NCBI RefSeq assembly: GCF_024199795.1
Contig: NZ_JANADK010000001.1
Location: 3,162,001-3,226,000, forward strand
Direction: 5' to 3'
Length of the DNA: 64,000 nt
DNA from: Bradyrhizobium sp. CCGB01
Lineage (GTDB): Bacteria; Pseudomonadota; Alphaproteobacteria; Rhizobiales; Xanthobacteraceae
In this document: piece after piece, positions 28,069 to 36,898 of the stretch
Position numbering within the stretch: position 1 is the first letter of the stretch
Layout of the letters: every line of letters starts with the position of its first letter
Notes under the pieces: generated by a model
The model's input: only the letters and a program-made list of their open reading frames with translations
Database searches by the model: none
Told to the model about the DNA's origin: nothing
Made by a program: the position numbers and the translations under genes

Positions 28069-28274
28069 TCAAGGTCATCGCCGTGCTCTGCAGTCTCTCT
28101 TCTCCGACAGATTGCCGCGAACAGATCGTCACCACCTCGGACTTCGCCGACATCTCGATGCAGTCCTGCCTGATGGGCGCGCCACAGCTCGCCGAGTGGA
28201 TGAACCAGCATCCTGCAGAGCGCCTGGCGGCATGGCGCTGCGTGATTGGTAGCCAGGATCGCAGGGGAGTTTAG
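28065..28274 (+). CDS. Small conserved hypothetical protein, coupled
   Basis: A 69-aa protein (MIKVIAVLCSLSSPTDCREQIV...) with four Cys residues and a hydrophobic start. It begins with GTG overlapping the stop of the preceding 63-aa gene, so the pair is translationally coupled. Similar short proteins with CLMGAPQLAEWMNQHP are familiar from Bradyrhizobium, but no function is assigned. The N-terminus is too short for a convincing signal peptide. Confidence 0.6.
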   Translation: MIKVIAVLCSLSSPTDCREQIVTTSDFADISMQSCLMGAPQLAEWMNQHPAERLAAWRCVIGSQDRRGV

Positions 28275-28338
28275 GGTGGGAAGCAGCCTTCCCAGACGCT
28301 TCGAACCGCTTAACCACGACCGCTGCGGACGGCGAGAC

Positions 28339-28365
28339 GCACCCGCAGCTCAGCTGGATAGAGCA
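28339..28365 (+). pseudogene. 5' fragment of a tRNA gene (tRNA-Arg-like)
   Basis: GCACCCGCAGCTCAGCTGGATAGAGCA matches the acceptor 5' strand, D stem (GCTC/GAGC) and D loop of an alphaproteobacterial tRNA-Arg. Position 8 is C rather than T, and similarity stops before the anticodon stem. No matching 3' half was found. The fragment also encodes the last residues and stop of the minus-strand patatin gene. Confidence 0.5.
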
Positions 28366-30254
28366 TTACTGGCGAGCTCGACGACGGCACCTCGCATTGT
28401 TGCTGGCTTTCCGGCAGCGAGGATGGCGGCCATTGCCGGGTTACCCTCTGCTTCCAGCGCCACGACAGCTTGTCGGGCCCAAAGGTAAGACGCCTGAAAA
28501 ATCTCCGTATGGCGGTCGAAGTCCGTCACATCGATCCCTGGCGGAAAGGGCGGGCGTATTACCAGATCGAGTGGTCCCGCCGGCAACGTATCGTAGCGCT
28601 GATGCGCCACGAGGCTTCGCCACAGCACGTTGACGGCACTCGGTGCGGCGGGAAGCAGCTTCTTGCGAAACGGCATCAGCATTGCCGCGACCAGCTCGAG
28701 CCGTCCGGGCAACGCATCATACGCGACATCAAACAGCTCAACCGCCGGCTCGCCGAAATGCACGACCAGATTGGGGCCACTCTTTAGTTGATGCATCGGT
28801 GCCAGCGGCACATTATCGATCAGGCATCCATCGACAAGCATCGCACCTTCTGGCGTGTAGAACGGCGGCAATAATCCAGGAATTGCGCTTGAGGCACGCA
28901 CCGCCTGCCACAGCGATCCCGAGCGGATCAATTCCAGATTATGGGTTGAAAGATTGGTTGCGACTGCCGCGAAAGGTCGCCAGCAATCCTCGATCCGGCA
29001 GTCGTGGCCGAATTGACGGGCGAGCGCCCGATCGAACGCCTTATGATCCAGCAAGGCGTAACGCGGCCAGGTTGGCCGCCGGAAGCTGCGATTCTTGACG
29101 AAAATATCGTGCGTGCCGCGCTCAAGATCCTCTGCTTCGAGGTTCTTTGCGAATCCGGCCGCCATGGCAGAGCCGACACTGGTGCCGACAAAGATATCGA
29201 ATGTCACGCCAAGCTCGCAGAAGGCCTTGTAGACCCCCACATGCGCCGATCCAAAGCTTCCGCCGCCGCCGGCGACGTATCCAATCGCGCGACCCGACAG
29301 GAATCGGGCTAGACTGTCGAAATCAACTTGATCCCCCAGCGCGACATGGTGATGCATGAAGGAGGGCAGCCGAGCAAGCCAGGCCGCGGTTCCACTGACG
29401 TGACTGCTCCGTCGATCATGTACGCGAACGAGGCGTCGCGCCGACCTTGGGTGAACCTCACAGGCAAAAGCCTCGACATCCGTCAAGGGTCCCGCCGGCG
29501 CATCGCCGCGGCACCCGAACACAACCATGTCGGCCTGGCGGATAGCCTTGCGTGTCCAGGCATTGGCATCGTGATCTCCGAGGTAAACGACCAGCGGCGC
29601 GGCGTGTTCTAGTCTGTTGAGCCATTCAGCGACATCGGGCGCATCCGGGGCTCGCCCGGGAAACTTGGAAGTGACGCGGGCGACATCGACGATCTCCGCA
29701 TCGGTGGCAGCGAGCGCATCGCGCATTCGACGATCAAAGGCGCCAGGCAACAGCTCGCGTCCACCTTCGATGAGGGCCACCGTCCTGGCCCTTGGCGACG
29801 AGCGAAGCGGCGCGAGGCGCGCCGTCTCCTTGCCAAAACGGAGCGCGAGCGCCGCAAGTACTGCCTCAACGATGGCGGGGGCGTCCCTGGCAAGCTTCTG
29901 GTAGGCTGCACGTGTCAGCACGAGCACGCTGGTGTCGCGGATGGCAATGACATTGGCAGTGCGCGGGACATTTGCAAAGAAGCCGATTTCGCCGACCAAT
30001 TCGCCGGCACGGAGCTCGGCGACAGGTTCGAGCTCGCTATTTCGGCACACAGCTAGCGCACCGTGCAGCACCAAAAACAATGAGTCCGAGGGGCCCCCTT
30101 GGGCAACGAGCCTTTCTCCCCGCACCAGATCGAGGCGAACCATCGCGTTCAGAGCCGTCGTCCGCTGTTCCGAACTGAGCGTTCTGAACAGAGCGAAGTC
30201 CTCAGACACGTTCTCCCATGCAAATGTCGCGCTCGCTTCATTCATTGGCGACAT
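28350..30254 (-). CDS. Patatin-like phospholipase with cyclic-nucleotide-binding domain (NTE/RssA-like)
   Basis: A 634-aa protein. Residues about 15-140 form a cNMP-binding domain with a near-canonical phosphate-binding cassette (GELVGEIGFFANVPRTANV, Arg at about 98). A central region of about 140 residues follows, then a patatin domain (about 320-520): oxyanion loop GGGGSFGSAHVG, nucleophile S359 in GTSVG, and catalytic D475 in DGCLIDN. The architecture is that of bacterial neuropathy-target-esterase-like lysophospholipases, acting at the membrane. ATG 30254 is preferred; a GTG at 30269 is possible. Its last codons fall inside a tRNA-like fragment, so the C-terminus may have been remodelled by a recombination event. 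Confidence 0.9.
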   Translation of the reverse strand: MSPMNEASATFAWENVSEDFALFRTLSSEQRTTALNAMVRLDLVRGERLVAQGGPSDSLFLVLHGALAVCRNSELEPVAELRAGELVGEIGFFANVPRTANVIAIRDTSVLVLTRAAYQKLARDAPAIVEAVLAALALRFGKETARLAPLRSSPRARTVALIEGGRELLPGAFDRRMRDALAATDAEIVDVARVTSKFPGRAPDAPDVAEWLNRLEHAAPLVVYLGDHDANAWTRKAIRQADMVVFGCRGDAPAGPLTDVEAFACEVHPRSARRLVRVHDRRSSHVSGTAAWLARLPSFMHHHVALGDQVDFDSLARFLSGRAIGYVAGGGGSFGSAHVGVYKAFCELGVTFDIFVGTSVGSAMAAGFAKNLEAEDLERGTHDIFVKNRSFRRPTWPRYALLDHKAFDRALARQFGHDCRIEDCWRPFAAVATNLSTHNLELIRSGSLWQAVRASSAIPGLLPPFYTPEGAMLVDGCLIDNVPLAPMHQLKSGPNLVVHFGEPAVELFDVAYDALPGRLELVAAMLMPFRKKLLPAAPSAVNVLWRSLVAHQRYDTLPAGPLDLVIRPPFPPGIDVTDFDRHTEIFQASYLWARQAVVALEAEGNPAMAAILAAGKPATMRGAVVELASNALSS

Positions 30255-30269
30255 CCAGCTCGACTGCAC

Positions 30270-30587
30270 GGCCCTGATGTTAATGCCGGGTCGCCTCGTC
30301 TGCCAGAATGAATAAGGGTTAGAAGCACCGCAACATGGATTGTGAAGCTATCCTGCCTCTACGACGCTGCAACCTCGGGGCCGCTTTCGACTTTCATAGA
30401 CCGCCTCCGTTCGCTGCGGCGCTTGAGTCTGCTCGTGGCCCTGAGCAGAACATCACGAGAGCCATTGCCATGTCTGCTGTCTGGGGCAGGCCGGACGTCG
30501 CCCGACTGATGGGCTGACCGCGGCGGACATGGACGGGACCTGCCGCGACGGTGCATGTTCGAACCGACATCTAACAGGAGTGTCTTG
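30270..30587. other. Intergenic, no gene seen
   Basis: 318 bp between the divergent patatin and HXXEE genes. Short frames here show no recognisable start, ribosome site or family. An SD-like AACAGGAG lies at its right end for the HXXEE gene. Confidence 0.5.
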
Positions 30588-31319
30588 ATGAGATTTACTT
30601 GGTTTGACCTTGCGTTTCCCTGGATCGGGCTTGCAGGGGCACTGGTCATCCTGGCCTTGTTGTTCGGTTCTGAGTTGCTTCGCGGCGACCCGACCTCGTC
30701 CCGCTGGCGGGACCTCGTGTGGCTTTCGTGGATGGCCGTGGCTGTCTATCTCGTGCACAATGTGGAAGAGTACGGCATCGACCTCCTAGGTCAGTCGCAC
30801 GCATTTCCTGCCGCGCTATGTGGTAACTTGGGGTTTCCTACGCTCTCCGACTGCCCGGTTCTTCCGTCGTTCTTTCTCGCGGTCAATATCCCGCTGTTCT
30901 GGGTGGTCGGACCGATAGCGGCCCTGCTTAGTCGCCGTCACCCGCTCGTCGGCCTTGCGTTGTACAGCATCATTTTCACGAACGGACTCGTTCACGTTCT
31001 CGCTGTTCTTCTGACCGGCCAGCCTTACAACCCCGGTTTGTTGACGGCGGTCGTGCTATTCTTGCCCCTATCGGCATGGGTCGCTTACACATGCTTCGGT
31101 CGCCACGGCCTGAGCTACAGGGCCATGGCCTTCCTCATCGTCTGGGGCGTCGTTTTGCACGCCACACTGGCGGGGCCGCTCATGCTTTCCGTCAGAGGGG
31201 TGATCAGCGATACGTTGGTTGTGTGGCTGCAGATCCTCAATGCTGCCCTGCTCCTGCTAGTCACTTGGCTCGGTGAGCGTTGGCGCGGCGGCACCCTTCT
31301 GCGAACCGCCAGAGCATAG
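30588..31319 (+). CDS. HXXEE domain membrane protein
   Basis: A 243-aa integral membrane protein with about six to seven helices. H-N-V-E-E (YLVHNVEEYGID, residues about 54-58) is the defining motif of the HXXEE family, with further conserved-looking polar residues in later helices (NGLVHV, WGVVLHATL). The motif suggests a metal-dependent intramembrane enzyme, but no reaction is known. ATG 30588 is chosen because AACAGGAG lies upstream; the ORF opening at 30555 is weaker. It is not obviously in an operon. Confidence 0.72.
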   Translation: MRFTWFDLAFPWIGLAGALVILALLFGSELLRGDPTSSRWRDLVWLSWMAVAVYLVHNVEEYGIDLLGQSHAFPAALCGNLGFPTLSDCPVLPSFFLAVNIPLFWVVGPIAALLSRRHPLVGLALYSIIFTNGLVHVLAVLLTGQPYNPGLLTAVVLFLPLSAWVAYTCFGRHGLSYRAMAFLIVWGVVLHATLAGPLMLSVRGVISDTLVVWLQILNAALLLLVTWLGERWRGGTLLRTARA

Positions 31320-31450
31320 GGTCTTGCGCATGCGTCCGCTTGTGGCCCATCAGCGAAGATGCGGGTCGCCAACATCCAACCTTGAAGGTGACAAATTTCG
31401 GACCTTGAAAAGATTGGACGAGAATTGTTGCATTAAATCGGAGTGCATGA

Positions 31451-31828
31451 ATGAGCCCTTCCGGATCTTTGATCGCGATCCTGCCGTGCAATGACCTTGA
31501 TGCGTCGGAGCGCTTCTACAATCGATTGGGCTTCGCGCGCCCGGACGGCCAAAGGCCTGCTCCGGGAGAACCCGACACCTATCGCATGCTGTCGAACTCA
31601 AAAGGCGGATATCTGCATTTGACGGACGCGGTCGAGGGATGGCTGACACCCGGCAGAAACCCTTTCGGGCTTTATCTTTACCTTGAGAGTGTCGACGCTG
31701 CGGCGCGCGAATTTCAGCAATCACCCGAAGACAAGCCGTGGGGGATGTACGAATTTGCCATGTCTGATCCGGATGAAACGTTGGTCCGTGTCGGCTGGCC
31801 AACCCGTCTCCGCGCCGGAGCCCAGTAA
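31451..31828 (+). CDS. VOC family (glyoxalase/bleomycin-resistance-like) protein
   Basis: A 125-aa single-unit vicinal oxygen chelate fold. It opens with AILPCNDLDASERFYNRLGF, the usual VOC N-terminal strand and helix, and ends with FAMSDPDETLVRVGWPTR. It resembles bleomycin-binding proteins, which sequester drugs as dimers rather than catalyse a reaction. Metal ligands are not obvious. It stands alone and shows no clear promoter. Confidence 0.8.
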   Translation: MSPSGSLIAILPCNDLDASERFYNRLGFARPDGQRPAPGEPDTYRMLSNSKGGYLHLTDAVEGWLTPGRNPFGLYLYLESVDAAAREFQQSPEDKPWGMYEFAMSDPDETLVRVGWPTRLRAGAQ

Positions 31829-31990
31829 TTCGTCCGCAGTTGGGCCCGAAGCGGACCTGTGCGGAGCGTGATGTGAACGCCCACACGGAGCCTAGTCCTC
31901 GTCGTTTCGCCGATCGAAAGGCCGTTCCGTAGACCGCCGAGCATACGTCGAACCGCGCCACGCCGAAATGGGTCGCATCGCCCGCTTCAT

Positions 31991-32731
31991 TTAACGCGTC
32001 GGCAGAACCAAAACGCGAGATTGAGCTGTATTCATAAAGATCCCCTCGACTTCGAGACGCATGGTGTCGCGGCATTCGCACGCCACCGCTGCGAGCCGCG
32101 ATGGGTCGATCTCGATTTCGCCTCGCCGTTCAGATCTGATCGCTCCGGAAGCGCGCAGATTGCGCATCAGGAGCGTCACCGTCGGTCGTCGCACACCCAG
32201 TATTTGCGAAAGCGTCTCCTGGGTGAGCGGGAGGACGTCGTGGTCGACGCGGTCGCGAAGATGGAGCAGCCAGCGTGCCATGCGGGCTTGGACCGGATGC
32301 AGAGCATTGCAGGCTCCGCCGATTTGTAGCTGTATCAGCATCGCCTTGAAGTGAAGCTGGATAGCGTGGCGGATCGCGGGGCTCCGGCTAAAAGCGGCGT
32401 GGAATCGCGATGCAGGGATCCGCGAGGCGGTGCCGGCGGCACGAACGATGGCGGTAACGGCCGCAGGGGACGGCCCCAGCACGGAAAGAGTGCCTACTGC
32501 TCCCTCGCGCCCTATCACGGCGCTGGCGACCGTCTCCCCGTTCGCCATGTCGATCATCACCGAAATGGCGCCACTATGAGGGAAGAGGACGTGCTCGGTC
32601 TGGTCACCCGCCCGCGAGACGACCGCGTCCCGATCGAGCGCGACCATCTCCAACTCGGGTGCCAGCAGACCGAGATCCGCCACCGGTAGTGCTGCGAGCA
32701 GTCGGTTACCAATTCCGCTGGGAAGCGTCAC
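31991..32731 (-). CDS. Crp/Fnr family transcriptional regulator
   Basis: A 246-aa regulator: an N-terminal cupin-like effector domain (residues about 10-130) and a C-terminal HTH of the Crp type (about 160-215, LPLTQETLSQILGVRRPTVTLLMRNLRASGAI). The effector domain lacks the RxA phosphate-cassette arginine of true cAMP receptors and lacks the Cys ligands of FNR, so the signal is unknown. Its recognition helix (RRPTVTLLMRNL) differs from that of FixK/FNR, so it is not an obvious binder of the TTGAT boxes at 20353-20422. Confidence 0.88.
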   Translation of the reverse strand: MTLPSGIGNRLLAALPVADLGLLAPELEMVALDRDAVVSRAGDQTEHVLFPHSGAISVMIDMANGETVASAVIGREGAVGTLSVLGPSPAAVTAIVRAAGTASRIPASRFHAAFSRSPAIRHAIQLHFKAMLIQLQIGGACNALHPVQARMARWLLHLRDRVDHDVLPLTQETLSQILGVRRPTVTLLMRNLRASGAIRSERRGEIEIDPSRLAAVACECRDTMRLEVEGIFMNTAQSRVLVLPTR

Positions 32732-33398
32732 CGTAGCCCACCGCGAACCATCCGCCGCATCGCATTTCGAGCGGCATAGGACGGCAAACTCGAACTTTGT
32801 TTGAATCCGCCTACGCTTCGCGCTCTGAAATCCAATTCAGCTGCGGAAGCTCTCAATCTCAAAAACAAAACTCCGAACACACGCGACCGCGAGGCGAAGT
32901 TTTGTCTCGCGCCATCATTGAGGACTTAGGTTCAAGCGCTACGCGGCACAATTGCAAAATGCGTATGGGTAACACCATAGGGGGTTCCAATTTCCGGAGC
33001 GCGGCAAACGCTGCGGTGAGAGAGTGGTGCGCGAACCGTGCCTCGAACCGCGATCGGCGCGTTCTACGCGATGATGCGCACAAGCTAGTGGAAGCGGGCG
33101 TTTAGGAACTCCGTCAGGCGGGCCTGACAGGAGGTGGTTTCGCCGGCTGATCGGCTTCGTGGCCGGTCGGTCGAGCGAAGGCGTTTTCGTCGACAGGCCT
33201 CAAGACGGCGACCGCGGCCATGATGACATCATGCCAGTGTTTTGCCCGACGAGTCAAAGCGATTTCGTAAAATCAGCAGTCCTTGTGCCGCGCATTTAAG
33301 CCGTTGATATCGTTGGCCCCGGCTACTGTGCATGGGGTTGTTTTTTCAGTTTTTGTTTTGGCAGGTCCCCCGCCGGCTCCGCGGCGGCGATGCGGCAA
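32732..33398. other. 667-bp stretch without a convincing gene
   Basis: A 102-codon plus-strand frame (32797-33105) lacks a ribosome site and recognisable composition. The right part, read on the minus strand, has a GTCGGGCAAAACA segment (33245-33257) that I believe recurs in Bradyrhizobium intergenic DNA, but no copy elsewhere in this window confirms it. It may be degraded accessory DNA. Confidence 0.45.
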
Positions 33399-35153
33399 TC
33401 ATCCAGCCTTGATCATCCGGTCTTGGCGATGCGGCTCTCCGCCGCCCCCGGACCGCAGGTTCTGGAAGAACTTTTCGACCTCGCGCGACAGCGTGTCCGC
33501 CGTCTCCGTCAGGCTGCTCGCCGCCGTCAGCACCGAGGATGCCGCCGTATCGGTCTCGCCGATGGCATCGCGCAGCGAGGTGATGTTGGCGACCAGGGTC
33601 TCGTTGCCCTGCGCGGCGCTTTGCGCGTTGGACGAGATCTCGCGCGTGGCGGCGTCCTGCTGGCCGATGGCGCCGGCGATCGCCGAGGTGACATCGTTGA
33701 TCTCGCGCACCGCGCCGCCGATCTCGCGCACGGCATCGACCGCGTTGCGGGTGGACGCCTGGATCATCGAGACGTTCTCGCCGATCTCGGCGGTCGCCTT
33801 CGCGGTCTGGCCCGCCAGCGCCTTCACTTCGTGCGCGACGACGGCAAAGCCGCGGCCGGCATCGCCGGCGCGCGCGGCCTCGATGGTGGCGTTGAGCGCG
33901 AGCAGATTGGTCTGCTCGGCGATCGCCTGGATCAGATTGAGCACGCCGTCGATGCGCTGCGTGGCGGCCGCGAGGCTTTCGATCTCGGCGATCGATTTCT
34001 CGGTGCGCTGGCCGGTCTGCTCGACCGCGCCCGCGGATTGCCGCACCTGTCGGCCGATCTCCACCACCGATGCGGACAGTTCCTCGGCTGCGCCTGCCAC
34101 TGCCGTGACGTTGTGCGAGGCCTGCTCGGTGGCGTTGGCGGCCGTGCCGGCGCGGCTGCTTGCGTCGGCAGTGACGCGGGTGATGGTCTGCGCGGTCTCG
34201 CGCATGACGGAGGCGTTGTCGCTGAGGCCGCGCATGATCGCGCCGATCGCCTCGCGAAACGCCTCGACGGATTGTTCGATATGGCGGGCGCGCTGTTCGC
34301 GCGCGGCGGAGTCCTGCGAGACCTGCGAGGCGAGGTTGCGGTTGCGGCCCATCGCGTCCTGGAAGATCTGGATGGCGCGTGCCAGCGCGCCGATCTCGTC
34401 GGCACGGCCAGAGTGCGGCACCACGACATTCTCGGCGCCGTCCGCGACCTGCTTGATCGTCGCGGTGATGGCGGAGAGGGGGCGGGCGATCGAGCGGGCG
34501 ATGATGACGATGCCGATCACGACGAGGGCCAGCGCCACGCCGCCGAGGCAGGTCAGCACGAAGGAGAGGGTGCGGTTGGTCTCGGTCTCGCGCGCGATCT
34601 GCCTGGCGCGTTCGGCATAGACCTTGGACAGCGCCTCGAGATCCTTGTTCAGCGCCGAGCGCACGGCGCGGTTGGCGTCGTTGTCGCCCCATTCGCGGCC
34701 CGCGGCCGCATTGATCTCGACGCCGCGGCGCACCAGCTCCTTGCGGAACTCGACGAATTGCTCGATGCGCTTCTTGAAGGTGGCGAACTGCTCGGCATCG
34801 TCTGCCCTGACGATGGTCTCCCAACGCTTCACGACGTCGAGGATCTGCGCGTTGAACTTGAGCAGGCCTTCGCCGTATTTCTTCACGACGGCGGGTTCGG
34901 TCGACATGTAGACGCCGCGCGATTCCATCACGACCGCGTAGACCAGCGAGTTGACCCGCTCGACGTTGAGCGCGGCGGCGTTCGCCGTCTCGATCGCGCT
35001 GGTCAGTTCGGCGCTGCGGCGGCTGTTGTAGTCGGACAGCAGCGCGATCGCCGCCGTGAGCAGCGCGAACAGCGCGAAGATCGCGTAGAGCCTGGTCGCA
35101 AGCGTGAAACGGCCTGCCGTGACGGCGGCATTCCCGGATCGGTCGGTTGTCAT
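33399..35153 (-). CDS. Methyl-accepting chemotaxis protein
   Basis: A 584-aa transmembrane chemoreceptor. A first membrane helix ([22 protein letters not shown]) precedes a periplasmic helical sensor of about 160 residues. A second helix ([22 protein letters not shown]) leads to HAMP, and a long coiled-coil signalling domain contains [29 protein letters not shown], the hairpin tip that contacts CheA and CheW. ATG 35153 is chosen over a longer frame to 35204. It is divergent from eutB across 221 bp. The ligand is unknown; ethanolamine is not implied by position alone. Confidence 0.92.
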   Translation of the reverse strand: MTTDRSGNAAVTAGRFTLATRLYAIFALFALLTAAIALLSDYNSRRSAELTSAIETANAAALNVERVNSLVYAVVMESRGVYMSTEPAVVKKYGEGLLKFNAQILDVVKRWETIVRADDAEQFATFKKRIEQFVEFRKELVRRGVEINAAAGREWGDNDANRAVRSALNKDLEALSKVYAERARQIARETETNRTLSFVLTCLGGVALALVVIGIVIIARSIARPLSAITATIKQVADGAENVVVPHSGRADEIGALARAIQIFQDAMGRNRNLASQVSQDSAAREQRARHIEQSVEAFREAIGAIMRGLSDNASVMRETAQTITRVTADASSRAGTAANATEQASHNVTAVAGAAEELSASVVEIGRQVRQSAGAVEQTGQRTEKSIAEIESLAAATQRIDGVLNLIQAIAEQTNLLALNATIEAARAGDAGRGFAVVAHEVKALAGQTAKATAEIGENVSMIQASTRNAVDAVREIGGAVREINDVTSAIAGAIGQQDAATREISSNAQSAAQGNETLVANITSLRDAIGETDTAASSVLTAASSLTETADTLSREVEKFFQNLRSGGGGEPHRQDRMIKAG

Positions 35154-35374
35154 GGATTCAGGGGCCCGGATGGCCTGAAGCGGCCGGTGAGAACGGTCGT
35201 GCAAAATTGATGCAAAACTATGCAGAACGAAGATGGATGCGGCGTTAACGCCGCAGCCTCGCCCCTTCGTCCTTAGTCGAAGGAAAGGTAAGATATTTCA
35301 GCGTCTTGATCTGAAGGTATAGTCTTGAGATCGCGCTGGAGTCGGTCATTGGCCGACGAACCCCGGAGAGGCCC

Positions 35375-36757
35375 TTGGTCTACCGCCACACCATCGACGC
35401 CACGACCTACACATTCCCCGATTTGCGCGACCTGCTCGCCAAGGCGACGCCGCCGCGCTCCGGCGACCGGCTGGCCGGCATTGCCGCTGCCAGCGCCGAG
35501 CAGATGATCGCGGCGCGGATGGCGCTGGCCGACGTCCCGCTCGGGCAGTTCCTGCAGGAAGCGGTCATCCCCTATGAAGCCGACGAGGTCACCCGCCTCG
35601 TCATCGACAGCCACGATGCCAGGGCGTTCGCGCCGGTGGCTTCGCTGACCGTCGGCGGCTTCCGCGACTGGCTGCTGTCGGAGGCCGCGACGCCAGAGAT
35701 CCTGCGCAAGCTGGCACCCGGCATCACCCCCGAGATGGCGGCCGCGGTCTCGAAGCTGATGCGCAACCAGGATCTGATCCTGGCGGCGCGGAAATGCGAG
35801 GTCACCACCGCCTTCCGCAACACCATCGGCCTGAAGGGGCGGATGAGCACGCGGCTCCAGCCCAACCATCCGTTCGACGATGCCAGGGGCATCACCGCCT
35901 CGATCCTCGACGGCATCCTGCTTGGCGCCGGCGATGCCTGCATCGGCATCAACCCGGCGAGCGACGATCCGGCGGTCATCGCGCAATTGTTGCGGCTGCT
36001 CGACGAGATCATCGGGCGGCTGCAGATCCCGACGCAAGCCTGCGTGCTGACCCATGTCACGACGACGCTGTCGCTGATCGGGCAGGGCGTGCCGGTCGAT
36101 CTCGTCTTCCAGTCGGTCGCCGGCACCGAGGCCGCCAACCGCAGTTTTGGCATCGACCTTTCGCTGCTGAAGGAAGGGCAGGAGGCGGGGCTGTCGCAGC
36201 AGCGCGGCACGGTTGGCGAGAACGTGATGTATTTCGAGACCGGGCAGGGTTCGGCGCTGTCGGCGGGCGCCCATCACGGCGTCGACCAGCAGACCTGCGA
36301 GGCGCGCGCCTATGCGGTCGCCCGTGCCTTTGCGCCCTTGCTGGTCAACAGCGTGGTCGGCTTCATCGGCCCCGAATATCTCTACGACGGCAAGGAAATC
36401 ATCCGCGCCGGGCTGGAGGATCATTTTTGCGGCAAGCTGCTCGGCCTGCCGCTCGGGATCGACATCTGCTACACCAACCACGCCGAGGCGGACCAGGACG
36501 ACATGGACAATCTCCTGACCCTGCTCGCCGCTGCCGGCGTCACCTTCATCATGGGGGTCCCCGGCGCCGACGACGTCATGCTGAACTACCAGTCGACGTC
36601 TTTTCACGACGCGCTCTATGTCCGCGACGTCTTCGGCCTGCGCCGCGCGCCGGAATTCGACGACTGGCTGGTGCAGGCGGGCATCGCGGGCGCCGATTTC
36701 CGTATTGCCGGCGACGCAAGCCTGCTGCCCGATTTTGCCTCGCGGCTGATCGCGTGA
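35375..36757 (+). CDS. eutB: Ethanolamine ammonia-lyase heavy chain
   Basis: A 460-aa large subunit of adenosylcobalamin-dependent ethanolamine ammonia-lyase, which converts ethanolamine to acetaldehyde and ammonia. The length is normal for EutB, and characteristic stretches are NTIGLKGRMSTRLQPNHPFDDARGI, IGINPASDDPAVIAQLL and VDLVFQSVAGTEAANRSFGI. The start is TTG 35375 behind CCCGGAGAGG. Its partner eutC lies beyond hpnP, 1.7 kb downstream, so the two subunit genes are split by an inserted hopanoid gene. No microcompartment shell genes are present, so this is the free cytosolic form. No cobalamin riboswitch was seen upstream. Confidence 0.95.
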   Translation: MVYRHTIDATTYTFPDLRDLLAKATPPRSGDRLAGIAAASAEQMIAARMALADVPLGQFLQEAVIPYEADEVTRLVIDSHDARAFAPVASLTVGGFRDWLLSEAATPEILRKLAPGITPEMAAAVSKLMRNQDLILAARKCEVTTAFRNTIGLKGRMSTRLQPNHPFDDARGITASILDGILLGAGDACIGINPASDDPAVIAQLLRLLDEIIGRLQIPTQACVLTHVTTTLSLIGQGVPVDLVFQSVAGTEAANRSFGIDLSLLKEGQEAGLSQQRGTVGENVMYFETGQGSALSAGAHHGVDQQTCEARAYAVARAFAPLLVNSVVGFIGPEYLYDGKEIIRAGLEDHFCGKLLGLPLGIDICYTNHAEADQDDMDNLLTLLAAAGVTFIMGVPGADDVMLNYQSTSFHDALYVRDVFGLRRAPEFDDWLVQAGIAGADFRIAGDASLLPDFASRLIA

Positions 36758-36898
36758 CGGGAGGGGGCTCCTGACGAAACCAATGGTGCCCTGCGGAATT
36801 ATGCTCATGCCACAATATTGAGAAATTCCGGCGACAGCGTTACGTTATGTGTCTGGCTGGCAATTTCCGCACCTGTCGACGTGGCTGGGGGAGTTTTG

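Noticed and set aside
32797..33105. 102-aa plus-strand frame
   Set aside because: No ribosome site, no domain and composition unlike neighbours.
35205..35374. Cobalamin riboswitch upstream of eutB
   Set aside because: Expected because EutBC uses adenosylcobalamin, but no B12-box-like segment or extended leader fold was seen.
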